Positions 1 to 11,209 of a DNA stretch of 64,000 nucleotides are shown piece by piece; the first letter of the stretch is position 1, and each line of letters begins with the position of its first letter. The position numbers and the translations under genes are program-made. Where the stretch lies: positions 84,294,324 to 84,358,323 of the forward strand of contig CP136061.1 in the NCBI GenBank assembly GCA_032622095.1, read 5' to 3'. The notes under the pieces are model-generated. The model saw only the letters and a program-made list of their open reading frames with translations. It ran no database searches and was not told the origin of the DNA. The DNA is from Siphonodentalium dalli (lineage: Eukaryota > Mollusca > Scaphopoda > Gadilida > Siphonodentaliidae).

Positions 1-600
1 AACCAAGAACGCAGGTGCTCTGCAATTCTGGGTTTGATCCGATGTTCTTTTGTGGAGTTATTTCCCTTTTTTCAACTTTTTTTTAACTTACTAAATTTCT
101 CACTTTTCGGTTTCCGGATGATATCTCAAGTTTGGATCCCTTTAATTGCAAATACCGTTTTTATGTGGGTCAGTCATATCAAGATACAGGTTGAGTTCGA
201 ATATGAGTTTGATCCGATGATTTTTCCTAGAGTTATGGACTTTTTTCGACTTAGAAAATTCAATTTTCTTCTTTTTTCTTTGGTTTCCGGATGATAACTC
301 AATTTTGGACTGTTAAATTGAAAATTCCGTTTTTTTTGTGAGTCATTGATATCAATATATAGGTCAGGTTCGAATTTGAGTTTGATCCGATGATTTTTCT
401 CAGAGTTATGGGCTTTTCGACTTAGAAAATTCAATTTTTCTTGTTTTGTCTTTGGTTTCCGGATGATAACTCAAGTTCGGATTGTTTAATTTGAAATTCT
501 GTTTTTTTGTGGGTCGTTCATATCAAAATACAGATCAAGTTCGAATTTGAGTTGATCGAATGATTTTTCCCAGTTATGGGCCTTTAGACTTTGAAAAACA
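1..600. repeat. Pearl-like tandem repeat block, partial
   Basis: Three to four diverged units of about 170 bp, each with 'ttccggatgataactcaa', 'gtttgatccgatgattttt' and 'gagttatggac'. These are the reverse complement of motifs in the array at 56320-57230 (pieces such as 'gttatcatccgga' and 'cataactc'). The block runs off the left edge. The short open frames on both strands are by-products of the repeat and are not conserved. Confidence 0.75.
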
Positions 601-864
601 TTTTTTATAATTTTCTGTATGAGGGTACCTTCATGGTGTAATCAACTCCTCCTACAGTTTTGATCGTAGATATTTGAAACTTCAGAGTATTGTTACCCAC
701 ATATTGGAGATGCGCAACGTGTATGTAGATGACGGAAAAATTATTTCTTTTCGGAATTATTAACCCTTTCGACTTAGAACATTTCAACATTTTTTTTAAT
801 TTCTTTAACAAAGTGGCGTCGACTTGCCACGTTTTCGGGGGACACTGTGGTCGGCTGACCTTTT

Positions 865-1209
865 ATTCTGCTTAGGCATCATCTTCTCTGGAAAGATTCT
901 TTATTATCATATTTCTATAGAAACATCTTCACGTAGATTATATTTCTTTTTTAATTTAGTTGCTCTACATCCCCAAATTGGCAGACGACACATTGTATAA
1001 TAGAGGTTCCAAATGGGTGTACATCACAATATTCACCATTTGGAAATTTCAATCTGACTCTATGTCTCCCATAGCAGATGAGGCCATGTTGAATGAGGTC
1101 TCCGCTGTGTGAATTTGGTGATGCTGGCCCGCTATGGGGTATAGCATCACTAAATTCACCCTCTGTGGACCTCATTCTGCAAATGACGGTCACACTAAAC
1201 TCAGGCTTG
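865..1209. mobile_element. CAAGCC-family hAT-like MITE, 5'-truncated
   Basis: The right half of the long form of the family is present: the 'gttccaaatgggtgtacatcac' type spacer, then a hairpin with 'gtgaatttggtgatgctgg' and 'catcactaaattcaccctc', ending in a CAGGCTTG terminus at 1209. The left terminus and TSD are not recognisable. Compare the intact copies at 60577-61023 and 27899-28338. Confidence 0.65.
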
Positions 1210-1740
1210 TCGCGACGACGAAGTGTGTACCACGCTATCACAAAGTACTGCAATAATAGCCTGTTCAAACCGATGTTAGTGCACGCAAACAGCGTTATAT
1301 TCATGAATGAATTTCCAACTTCATTGCACAAATCAAAATTTCAGTGTATTATGATTTGACAACAAAGAAAGTTGTTCCAAAATTGTCAATTTAAAGGTCC
1401 ATTTAATTTTCGAGTCACTGATTATTTTTTATATTGTATTGATATACGGTTTTAATAACAATATATGACATAACATATTATTTAAATATTTTATTACACT
1501 CATATGTGCAATTTCCATTGAAACTCCGTTAATTAAAAATGGTAATGTCACTAGTGAATTATGTAATTTCTCGTGACGTCATTGATGTTATGTCGCTTAC
1601 TGATCTAGACTGAATTTTCGATGGTTGATCTTTTTCCTCATAGGGACTTTCAAGCATTAATTCTGTGTGTTTTAATAATATTTGGCGAACCAAATTGATG
1701 CAGAAGTATAATAAATAGAGTAATCAATTAGTTCCGAGAA
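1210..1740. other. Interval without recognised gene
   Basis: AT-rich single-copy-looking sequence with no conserved reading frame and no TIR element that I can delimit. Confidence 0.5.
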
Positions 1741-1850
1741 TTATGTTCAATAATTCACTCGAGGTGAGAGACGTTTCGGTAAGAAACTCGTGCGCTAATG
1801 CGCACGTTTCTTATGGACGTCTCTCGCCTCTCGTGAATTATTTAACGTAA
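1741..1850. mobile_element. Foldback/palindromic MITE
   Basis: Imperfect palindrome. The outer arms match as TTATGTTCAATAATTCAC on the left and the complement of GTGAATTATTTAACGTAA on the right. The inner arms GTGCGC and GCGCAC flank a 4-base centre (TAAT). No clear TSD. Confidence 0.6.
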
Positions 1851-2004
1851 CTAGAATGCACTCAGAGAGATGCCAACGTGCGCAAAAATGTAATAAAAAA
1901 ATAATTAAAAAAATAATTTCACTGTATTTTACTTAATTTATTTAATTTAATTTAATTTAATGTTAGCAAAAAAAGACAATTACAATCTTCAATAATTTTA
2001 TTTA

Positions 2005-2217
2005 GGGGATAACGGTGTGGTGTTTTGTGATTTCGGAAAGGTACATGGCGAATATACTGTGGCAAATACCCGTTAATGGGCCCCGGCTCCGCCGTCGCCA
2101 ATTAACTAAAATTTAGTTAATTGGCGACGGCGGAGCCGGGGCCCATTAACGGGTATTTGCCACAGTATATTCGCCATGTACCTTTCCGAAATCACAAAAC
2201 ACCACACCGTTATCCCC
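2005..2217. mobile_element. Perfect 213-bp palindrome (foldback element)
   Basis: Arms of 106 bp are identical in inverted orientation around one central base, starting GGGGATAACGGTGTGG and ending in its complement. The arms include a GC-rich core (GGGCCCCGGCTCCGCCGTCG) that contrasts with the AT-rich surroundings. A diverged remnant of one end lies at 4743-4800 (gtataacgttgtggtgtttt). No coding potential. Confidence 0.9.
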
Positions 2218-3348
2218 ATTCTAATGCTCTTCGAACTTAAAAATGTTATTTAGACAAACAAATGGCTCGTAATTATCAACGAAATGTGCGGCCATAGAAA
2301 ACACTCAGCCAATTCACGACTTTTTATTTTATATGTAATGCGCTAGATAAAATATAGTCCCCCAATTACCATCGCTCTTATCGTTAAAAATACTGATAAA
2401 CATGAAAAATTGCCACCTCGTGTTCGGCTTTTATACGCACCGCGATCGGGAGCTCATAAAAGCCGAACACAACCGAACACAACCGAACATAACCGAACAC
2501 AAGTCCAAATAATGGGAAATTTCACGAATAAAGTTCATAGGCATATGTATTCATGTTCACACTATAACTATACGAACTTTGGTGGAGTTCGGGCCAATAA
2601 TAAGTGTTTTATTCGATATTTTGTAAAACGCGTTTAGTGTTCGGCATAGAAAAGCCGAACACAAGTTTATGTTCGACACTCAGTCACCGGTAATTAATTA
2701 ACACATAGATATGCATAGATGTGGCGTTAGCTGGCGTTTGAGATATATAACTCTATATACAGTCTACTAAATATAAGACCACATTGTAAAGTTCATAGGC
2801 ATATGTATTCACGTTCATACTATTACTATACGAAGTTTGGTGGAGTTTGGTTCAATAATGAGTGTTTTGTTGGGTGTTTTGTATAACGCGTTTGTGTTTG
2901 GCATCGAAAAGCCGAACACAAACTTCTGTCTCATGGATTAGATTATCCGCTGATAGGTGATAATTAATATCTGCCAGAAGGGATTTGGAAGGTTTAATTC
3001 GCGAGAAAAAACGTGTTTTGTTGTCCATTTTCGTCTGCATTCTCACTAAAATGTTACCCCCCCCCCCCCCGTTATTATTACAAGTCATTTCGTACAATGT
3101 GGTAGTTTAGATGGATCATACTGGACAAATGCGAACATATCAGCACGCCCCGGACTTCTAAGAAGTAGTAAATCTGTTGTCGAGTTAAGATACTCATGCG
3201 GAAATGGTTCGGAGAATATAATACTAACCACAAAACAAATAGTTTATTGCAATCATAAGTAAACATTGTAAAATTATATATAATAGTGTTCTTGTTGGCG
3301 ACATAACATCTCTTGGTGATGGTGCAGGGAATTCTGGTGGAATTGATG

Positions 3349-3836
3349 TCAATCATAGTATATGTTCAAAGTACTATACAATATACTATACAATATACTT
3401 ATATGCAAATTCTGTCCTCGGCGGAACGGATTTGGGCAGAGTTTGTTCTCCTTGAAGTCAGTGGATGGAAATGGCTCTGATGCGTGCCTAACTTTTGTGC
3501 ATATATCATGCTGTATGGTGGAATCCGATATAAAGGCAGTGTTCAACTTATCGTAGAAACACATGCATCGAATACCGATTGAATTGAAATGAATTGTCTG
3601 AATACGAATAAAGAGCGTTTCGTATTGTATCTTTTTAAAAGTCTGATATGCAGGAATTTAAGATCGTTTTCAAAAATGTGCCTGATATGACAGGAATGTG
3701 ATATGAAAGGAATAATTATTTTGCGCCAAGATACCTTTTGACGCTTGCTAGGGTTGATTGATCTAGTTTTGCATGCCTTTACTCTTTTAGTCTGACATGG
3801 CATCTTGGCAATAGCCGCGGTTTTCGGTATCGTCAA
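3349..3836 (-). pseudogene. Decayed reading frames downstream of the PHD frame, possibly LINE-derived
   Basis: Two overlapping minus-strand frames follow the PHD-encoding frame. With frame changes they read parts that could come from the start of an EEP-type endonuclease region (a stretch around NPFRRGQNL). I see no complete catalytic motif, so the assignment is weak. The position directly behind a PHD finger fits LINE ORFs that carry PHD fingers, which is inference. Confidence 0.25.
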
Positions 3837-4168
3837 ACGTCCGTCAGTCGAAATTTGCCGAAGATTCTGGCATAAATTAAATTGGTCACCAAGCGATGAC
3901 TTAGTAAAAAGTCATTGATTTTCAATTGCTGGCACTCTACATGAAACCATCGGTCACACATATCGCAGCCGATGCTGCGTATCTCGTGACATTCATGGGA
4001 ACAAACACCACATGGGTAAATCAATTTGGAATTAGGCATTGTAGAATTTTCAGACCTGTGATCAGAATGCCAAATACTGCTGAGATTGTGATTTGCCAAA
4101 TAATATACCACATTCTTATATAGAACTTCTCGGATATTGCACCATGAACACACTTTCTTGTCACTCAA
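3833..4168 (-). pseudogene. PHD zinc-finger reading frame (probable transposon ORF1 fragment)
   Basis: A 111-residue frame. Residues about 52-82 read PCGVCSHEC then IGCDMCDRWFHVECQQL, the Cys4-His-Cys3 spacing of a PHD finger, although the final cysteine pair is not in this frame. The frame continues in another register after about 3836, so the copy is shifted. PHD fingers occur in host chromatin proteins and in ORF1 proteins of some CR1-like LINEs. Its position between inverted arms at 2420-4630 and its decay favour mobile-element origin. It encodes no intact protein as assembled. Confidence 0.5.
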
Positions 4169-4630
4169 ATATTGTTTTTACAATCGTACGTTGTCTTTCA
4201 TGGCGGGGCCCACCAAAAGCATGTTGTTTCTATAATAGTAGGCGCCATCAAATACTGATTGCAACTAACTGTCAAAACACTGAACTACAATAGGTGAGAG
4301 ACCGCCACCAACAACAATTAAAGCCTTTCGGCTTAGTGACCATATATCTGATATTAATTATCACCTAGCTAGACAGCCGTTATAGACTAATACACGAGAG
4401 AAGCTTGTGTTCGGCTTTTCTATGCCGAACACTGAACGCGTTTTACAAAATATCGAATAAAACACTTATTATTGGCCCGAACTCCACCAAACTTCGTATA
4501 TTAATAGTGTGAACATGAATACACACGCCTATGAACTTTATTCGTTATATTTCCCATTATTTGGACTTGTGTTCGGTTATGTTCGGTTGTGTTCGGTTGT
4601 GTTCGGCTTTTATACGCACCGCGATCGGGA

Positions 4631-5493
4631 AGTTGAATTGAAACAATGGGAAATTGTTTACTCAATGCGATGTAGTTCACGCCGTGTCTGTCGCGGTTTC
4701 ATGTCAAGAAATTTGGTCAAATGATATCGAGACACTGACATTGGTGGGGTATAACGTTGTGGTGTTTTGTAATTTCTGAAAGTACATGTATACAGGGCGA
4801 ATGTACTGACTGTCAATTTTCGACAAAAGCCACATCGCTGGTTTGTTTATATAGCAACGAGCTAGTAACGGAAGTCAGTGCCAACGGCGTCAACTCTATA
4901 ATCTACTCCGTAACGTCGCCGGCATGTACTGCGTAAGGGTGACGTCATGGAGTGAAATCGGTAGGGTGACACCAACGTACGTACCTACGAATCTGACTGA
5001 TCGCAATACTGTTGTGCGAGCGCACGTAATTATCTGAACCAATTTATTACTCTCTATATAATTCATCACCATTGTGACATCTGTATCAGAAGGTGCCCAT
5101 ATAGTAATAGAAAATAGCTGAAATCATAGAAACATTTCCCCCGTTTCACTCCCAGAACGCAACATAATTCAAACTAAGATATCGAGTTATTCCCCTTCCA
5201 TTGAAAATAATATACTTTGCATTACAGTCCAGATGAAACTTAAGCACAGAAAACACGTCGATACCTCAACAAAAACAACATGTTCACAGTTTATTACCCC
5301 CGATAAGTTGATAATACAATGTTTTGGAGCTTACTCTTTCAAATGGTAATAAAATATGGAATAGGTTGTGTATAATGTTATATAGATATTCGAAAATTAA
5401 GTTGGCCTTTAACACTGAAAGTGTGTGCGGATATCAATATTGGGGGTGAACAAAGAATTTTAATGCAGCACACAACAGGCTCAGTCGCTGATT
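4631..5493. other. Interval without recognised gene
   Basis: Contains the remnant of the 2005-2217 palindrome family at about 4743-4800. The remainder shows no conserved frame and no delimitable element. Confidence 0.45.
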
Positions 5494-5748
5494 CAAGCCT
5501 TGAAATAGGGTGTCTGTCATTTGCAGAATGAGGTCCTCAGAGGGTGAATTTAGTGATGCTACCCCCGCATAGCGAGCTAGCATCACCAAATTCACCCTCT
5601 GGGGACCTCATTCTGCTTACACCTCAGCAGAATGAAGTTCTCAGAGGGTGAATTTGGTGATGCTAGCCCGCTATGCGGGGTAGCATAACTAAATTCACCC
5701 TCTGGGGACCTCATTCTGCCAATGACAGACACCCTATTTCAAGGCTTG
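5494..5748. mobile_element. CAAGCC-family hAT-like MITE, short form
   Basis: The terminal inverted repeats CAAGCCTTGAAATAG are 15 bp at each end. Inside are two consecutive hairpins built from 'tgaatttagtgatgctac' and 'tagcatcaccaaattcac' around cagaatgagg. Flanks cgctgatt and cactgact (the latter one base past the right end) look like a decayed 8-bp TSD. Confidence 0.85.
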
Positions 5749-6244
5749 TCACTGACTGAAAACTAAGATTCACCTTGTAAACATGAATGCATCATGTGTC
5801 TCTGTGCCTTCCTTTCTGCAGGGTGACCACAACACCACATGAGTTTGACTCTCAATTTAACACCATATTAAGTTAGTGGGTGTAACAAAGGATTCACGCT
5901 TCATCCAGTATAGCCCTGTATATGGTGGAAATGGAACTCCATGGTGAAATCTAGGTTACTTGTATCTGGAAGAAAAATTATTTTGAATGTGGTACAGTCG
6001 CGGTCATGTCTCTATTCCGAAGGTTCTCTATTACGGAGGTTCGCTATTCCGAAGGTTTTCTATTCCGAAGGTTGTTTTTATTATATTATAAACCTTTCCT
6101 CCACAACGGTCTGCGTTACAACCATACGCAACATTAGTACGGACGTACTAGCTTCGATGACTCATGTGTGGGCTGACGTAAATATGTATTGAGAAATGAA
6201 CATGTTATGGGAACCGGAAGATTTTGGAGGCAAGAATACGCCAA
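5749..6244. other. Interval with a dispersed direct repeat and a short tandem
   Basis: Bases 5871-6010 match 7788-7925 in direct orientation (agttagtggRtgtaacaaag ... aaatNtaggttact), a diverged pair about 140 bp long. Bases 6011-6075 hold about four copies of a 14-16 base unit, ctattccgaaggtt. No coding frame is recognised. Confidence 0.6.
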
Positions 6245-6248
6245 TTAA

Positions 6249-7597
6249 CCCTTTACCCAACAAAACGACCAAAAACGCCCAACAAGCTTCAACAGCCTAA
6301 AATATCTTCGGTCTGTCTCAATAACACCATACAAATATGGATATCATTGCAACCGGTTCATTGACCACATTGTGATGGTTACAGTTATCACACCGTATTA
6401 CCAATCCGGATTACCACCGGTCACGATGCGGATCACTACCGGCTGTTTTGACAAAAGCGTGCCACGTGGCATCATTGTAGTTGGATCATTTTCGCCCTAC
6501 ATTCTGTGGAAGGTGTGAATTTTTTCTCCCTTCGTGTATAGGAGTAACTGGGCTAGCGGAGGACGCCGATAAATCTGATAAGTATACAATATATGTTCAC
6601 TTATTCTTATATTTGTAACGCATGTTTACCATTGTGTTTCATTATTTCGAGCAGTAGCTGATATGGATGGTTCATGTTTTATTTCTTTATGCGGTATTCT
6701 CGTGGTACGAACAGATAGACCATTTACTAAGTCATTCGCCTAATGTACACGTTTGTATGTTCGATTTGTGGCCATCTGGGACGTTTTGAACATAGATACC
6801 CATGAAATGAACGGGTACGGATCTGTACCGGCAGGTGATGCGGATGTGTACACAAAATAGTGAACGGTGCCGATCCGCATTCTGTTTTTTGGAACCCATG
6901 AGTATGGAAATCGATACTACGCGTTTAATTTACATTCAACTTGACAAACCATATTGCCATTTTGTACAGTTATGGACATTCTTGTATACGCAACAGAAAT
7001 AAGAGAAAATTCCATGCATTTGCATCATGTATTGTGCCAATGAAGATAAATAATGGGCCACGTGCAACTAGATCCTAGTAACATATGCTACCTCTAAGGT
7101 TATCGTAGGCGATTATTTTATATTTTCTTGGCGTGGCCATTTTCTAATGTATGTAAGAAAGACGGCGGCAACAAACTTTGTGTGGGTTACATTCAGATAT
7201 ATAATATAATTAACGTTTTAGTCGACCTACCGTTACACAAATTGCCACTTTCAGCCGGTAGTGATCCGCATCGTGACCGGTGGTAATCCGGATCGGTAAT
7301 ACGGTGTGGTTATACCCTGTGCCATAGGTCGCCTCGCATATATAAGAGAATGCATTGGCCTAAAACAAATCTTTTTTAACACTTTTTACCATTTTTTCTT
7401 ACATTCTTTAACAATTTTATAATTTTTTCTTACATTTTTTAACAATTTTTATAATATTTTTCTACATTCTTTGACAATTTTATCATTTTTAATATGTGTT
7501 AAGCCAATGCATTCTCTTATATATGAGAGGCGACCTATGGTCGACTCGTATATATAAGAGAATGCATTGGCACAGGGCCGTTCTGTTGGGTAAAGGG
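6249..7597. mobile_element. piggyBac-like non-autonomous element (copy 1), interrupted
   Basis: Bounded by TTAA at 6245-6248 and 7598-7601. The TIRs are CCCTTTACCCAACA on the left and the complement of TGTTGGGTAAAGGG on the right. TTAA duplication with a CCC...GGG start and end is the piggyBac signature. Internal palindromes contain gccaatgcattctcttatat and gcgaggcgacctatggtcga. No transposase frame. A 920-bp element is inserted at 6389-7308. Confidence 0.85.
6389..7308. mobile_element. CACACCGTATTACC element with 5-bp TSD, nested
   Basis: Long TIRs start CACACCGTATTACC and continue through ggattaccaccggtcacgat for about 50 bp at both ends. They are flanked by GTTAT at 6384-6388 and 7309-7313. 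The empty site is visible in the sister copy near 15505 (agttatgccctgtgcc). A 5-bp duplication with CACA termini is reminiscent of Transib, but the termini are not a close match and no transposase is present. Confidence 0.8.
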
Positions 7598-7601
7598 TTA
7601 A

Positions 7602-7942
7602 AGGAGGATTATAACGGGGGTGTTATAACTCTAAACAGTTATGGAACTCCATAACGTACTGCATTGTGGAATATCGCTGGCTATGTATAGATGCACTTAC
7701 ATGTACATGAAATTGTGGCGTCATAATCAGATAACCTCATTTTCACCACAGGATTCTTGACTCTGACATATTTAACGCCATCAGTTAGTGGATGTAACAA
7801 AGAAATCACGTCTCATTCAGTATGTCTACCACAGCATTGGTGGAAAATTGAATTTCGCAGTGAAATGTAGGTTACTAGTATCTAGAATAGAAAAGATTTT
7901 AGTGTGGTATAGTGTGTCTATGCTTGTAACTATATGTGACGA
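7602..7942. other. Interval carrying the second copy of a direct repeat
   Basis: Bases 7788-7925 are the partner of 5871-6010. No coding frame is recognised. Confidence 0.5.
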
Positions 7943-8365
7943 TTAAAGATGGTCTCTCTCTTTGTAAATATGTGTTATATAGTTACCGGGGTATAAAATA
8001 TTAGATATGAATCGAAGACCCCTGTCCGGAAATGCTTCTATCGATTAATATTGATTATATTTCGAAGATGTTCTGGTCTAAAAATGTGTGGTTAAACTGT
8101 TAACAGAGACCAGACATTTTATTTTGTAATTTTGTCACAAATAAATGTTAATTATACTCATTATCACGTATAACTATGTAATAAAATAATACAGATAATC
8201 AATAATTGACATTTTACGTTTGGAACATAGCTATGGGAACACCCTAATTATCTCCATCGCTATATGGTATCGCCTGAATGGTCTATTCTAAAAATAGACA
8301 AATAAAGTGTCCCACTTAATCATCTCATATTATAATAAAATATTCGGGAAATAAATCAATATTTA

Positions 8366-8514
8366 GGAGATAAACATACCTTGTTGAGTTGTACATTCTG
8401 GGTTTCGAGCATGAAAATAGTTTGTGAACGAGCCGGCTTGCCGGCGAGTTCACAAATTGTTTTCATGCTCAAATCCCAGAATGTACAACGAAACAGGGTA
8501 CGTTTAATATCTCC
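8366..8514. mobile_element. Foldback MITE nested in the TTAA element
   Basis: Imperfect palindrome. Both arms carry GGAGATA, a variable aaacRtacc, then TTGTACATTCTGGG and gagcatgaaaa, and meet at agccggcttgccggc. It interrupts the 'aatcaatatt' body of the AGATGG family. No clear TSD. Confidence 0.7.
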
Positions 8515-8681
8515 ATTGTTATTCAATCTAGCAAGGAATTTGCAAAAAAACTGTATAAAAAGTATCATTTAGTCATTTTCATAACACGAATCGAGACTTT
8601 CATTTCGCCGTTGTCACAGTGCACAAATCATTGGGTTTGTTCATTGCGTTACTCGGAACACTGCTCCGTAACCATTTCCTG

Positions 8682-8682
<1 letters not shown>

Positions 8683-8717
<35 letters not shown>
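8683..8717. repeat. Poly-G run of 35
   Basis: An uninterrupted G35 homopolymer. It is potentially quadruplex-forming, and its length is likely uncertain in the assembly. Confidence 0.9.
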
Positions 8718-8719
<2 letters not shown>

Positions 8720-8779
8720 TGGCTCGTTTCGCTACTCCGTTCTGCGCCGATGAAATTGTACCGTGCCACATTCAGATGG

Positions 8780-9032
8780 TAGCGGGGGGTAGCGTCGCAA
8801 GAGCTATACTATGACCTTCACCCCAAATTGGCATTCACGTTATATTCAACTAATTGACGGATCTATTTCGGGTGGTTTTTAAGACACCAAAGTGGACGGA
8901 ACATCTTGATATATAAGTGAAATTGCACATACGGGTGGGTGGAGTCGATTTGTGAGTATAGATGCGCGCTATACGAGTATACCGTTAACTGAGGTCAAGG
9001 TCAGAGTATAGCTCTTGCGACGTTACCCCGCT
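8780..9032. repeat. Inverted repeat with 170-bp spacer
   Basis: The segment gtagcgtcgcaagagctata at 8780 onward recurs inverted at about 8990-9028 (tatagctcttgcgacgttac), followed by related ggtca-type sequence. Nearby, gctcgtttcgctact and ttctgcgccgatgaaat recur at about 8721 and 9101, and gatgcacgctgaagcggccg recurs at about 9048 and 9159. Internal duplications of an unidentified element. Confidence 0.65.
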
Positions 9033-9456
9033 TCCCATTCAGATTTGATGCACGCTGAAGCGGCCGATGAACGGTATCTATAGACAACAACGCGCGGGTG
9101 TGCTCGTTTCGCTACTCGTTCTGCGCCGATGAAATTTGACCGTGCTACATTCAGATTTGATGCACGCTGAAGCGGCCGATGTCGGTGAATCGAAAACGAA
9201 AGTTAGCCGCTCTCGGCCAATCAGAATGCTTGTTTTTAGTGACAAATACTCAATTGAATTACAATAATTGATAGAAGCGTTTCCGGACACGGGTCTTCAA
9301 TTCATATTTATTATTTTATATACTAAACTATTTCAAAATTGTTATATGAAGAGATAATCCATCTTTAAAGAGATAATCCATCTTTAAAGTGACCCAAGGT
9401 ATATGCCGTGGATAAATGTGCAACGCATATTAAAGTCTGTAAACATCACCACTGTA

Positions 9457-9561
9457 CAGTGATGCCCTAAATAATCAAAGTTCTCGTTAACTACAGCAGA
9501 ATTATGGGAAATTTTTCAGGATTTAGTCGGAAATATATGGCTTGTTGCCATTCATCGGGAG
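9457..9561. mobile_element. Half of a TA-bordered palindromic MITE
   Basis: Starts TA then CAGTGATGCCCTAAATAATC and ends at the symmetry centre (cttgttgccattcatc). One arm of the palindrome seen complete at 12522-12723; the other arm is absent. Confidence 0.65.
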
Positions 9562-9888
9562 TTATCTTGTTTGTATGTCTTATATATTTATTGTTTATTT
9601 ATCATTTTCACAAAACCATGTGATCAGTCATCATATGTTTTCTGTTCAGCAAGAATGACAAACAAGTTTATACTTGTCTTTATCATTTGTCATCATCCAT
9701 GTAAAAACTACTAAAAATATATGCCCACTTAACTCACAAAAGATACAATTAAACTTTCTTTATTATGATTATGAACATAAAATAATCTCATAAAGTATGT
9801 AAAATAAACATGCACAAAAACATCATAAAAGTAATAACTTGGATTTATTCATGTGATATTATCCACAATTCATGAAACACATACAAAT
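9562..9888. other. Interval without recognised feature
   Basis: AT-rich sequence leading to the assembly gap. No gene or delimitable repeat is seen. Confidence 0.4.
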
Positions 9889-9988
9889 NNNNNNNNNNNN
9901 NNNNNNNNNNNNNNNNNNNNNNNNNNNNNNNNNNNNNNNNNNNNNNNNNNNNNNNNNNNNNNNNNNNNNNNNNNNNNNNNNNNNNNNN
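9889..9988. other. Assembly gap, 100 N
   Basis: Exactly 100 N, a conventional placeholder length. The gap sits at the left edge of a 50-bp tandem array and is probably caused by it, so the true length is unknown. Confidence 0.95.
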
Positions 9989-10668
9989 CCAGGAAATATT
10001 AATACAGATTAATATAATAATGAACAGCTGAAAATAACCAGGAAATATTAATACAGATTAATATAATGATGAACGGCTGAAAATAACCAGGAAATATTTA
10101 TACAGATTAATATAATAATGAACACTGAAATCACCAGGAAATATTAATACAGATTAATATAATAATGAACAGCTGAAATAACCAGGAAATATTTATACAG
10201 ATTATATAATAATGAACGGCTGAAAATAACCAGGAAATATTAATACAGATTAATATAATAATGAACGGCTGAAAATAACAGGAATATAATACAGATTAAT
10301 ATAGATGAAGGCTGAAATACCAGGAATATTAATCAGATAATAAGAAGCTGAAATAACCAGGAAATATTAATACAGATTAATTAATAATGAAACACTGAAA
10401 ATAACCAGGAAATATTAATACAGATTAATATAATAATGAATAACCTGAAAATAACCAGGAAATATTAATACAGATTAATAATACAGTAATATAATGAATA
10501 ACTGAAAATAACCAGGAATATTAATACAGATTAATAATAATGAACAGCTGAAATAATCAGGAAATATTAATACAGATTAATATAATGAATACTGAATAAC
10601 CAGGAAATATTAATACAGATTAATATAATAATGAACAGCTGAAAATAATCAGGAAATATTAATACAGA
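9989..10668. repeat. Tandem array, unit about 50 bp
   Basis: About 13-14 copies of ccaggaaatattaatacaga followed by ttaatataataatgaac and a variable agctgaaaataa. Units in the middle (10270-10340) contain many small deletions, while the outer units are nearly identical. The array extends into the gap. Confidence 0.9.
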
Positions 10669-10679
10669 TCAGGCCAATA

Positions 10680-11165
10680 TAAATAAATTGCTAGATTTAC
10701 ACCAAACTTTTTCAGAAAAATGAGTCAGAAGGGCAAATTAATTTTTTATATTTTATTCATCTTTACATAAGTGGTGATGGACAGTTCTAGATATTGAAGC
10801 AGTATCCTATCTAAGGAGATTTAGATTATCAAAATACCAAAATAATTGTCAAATTATAAGTCAACAAGGACCATAACTCTGGTTAAAATAGGCGGACGGG
10901 ACCCAAATTCAAACTTGACCTGTATTTTGGGCTAGTAAACTCACAAACCAAATTTCATTCCATTCAGTTTAGACTCACTAAAGTTATCATCCCGAAATGA
11001 AAATTGAGTACAAATTCCAACAAAAAGGGCTGTAACTGGTGTAATCTGTATTTTGGGCTAGTAAACCCACACAACAAATTTCAGTCCATTTAGATTAGAC
11101 ATACTAAAATTATCATCCGGAAACGAAAAAAGTGAATGGACAGACGGAAAGGACCAATAACATAA
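10680..11165. repeat. Pearl-like tandem repeat block
   Basis: Units with 'aggaccataactctggtt', 'ggcggacgggacccaaattc', 'ttatcatccggaaacga' and a terminal ggacagacggaaagg. Same family as 34200-34745 and 56320-57230. No coding content. Confidence 0.7.
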
Positions 11166-11209
11166 TATGTTGTTTTTTTTTCAAAACGGGCATGAAGGCA
11201 GCTGCGGTG

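Larger units (their letters stand above)
2420..4630. mobile_element. Large inverted-repeat element with GTGTTCGGC-rich arms
   Basis: Arms of about 230-245 bp at 2420-2665 and 4404-4630 are inverted copies sharing 'ccgaacacaaccgaacac', 'gtccaaataatgggaaat' and 'aaaacgcgttt'. A third partial copy in left-arm orientation is at 2784-2932. The left arm begins with its own 15-bp hairpin whose loop (acgcaccgcgatcggga) is inverted relative to the right arm. The 1.7-kb interior holds a PHD-finger reading frame. Superfamily unknown. Confidence 0.75.
7947..9382. mobile_element. TTAA/AGATGG-family MITE, expanded by internal insertions
   Basis: The left end is TTAA followed by AGATGGTCTCTCTCTTTG at 7943 onward. 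The right end is GAGATAATCCATCT followed by TTAA near 9386, preceded by a duplicated terminal unit. The body matches 18226-18746 and 53350-53867 (for example gaagcgtttccggac). Bases about 8366-9250 are extra sequence absent from those copies. Confidence 0.7.

Noticed and set aside
1-600. Short overlapping frames on both strands
   Set aside because: By-products of a tandem repeat whose relatives elsewhere are not open in the same frame.
9989-10668. CRISPR-like array
   Set aside because: Units are directly contiguous 50-bp repeats without unique spacers, in a eukaryotic genome.
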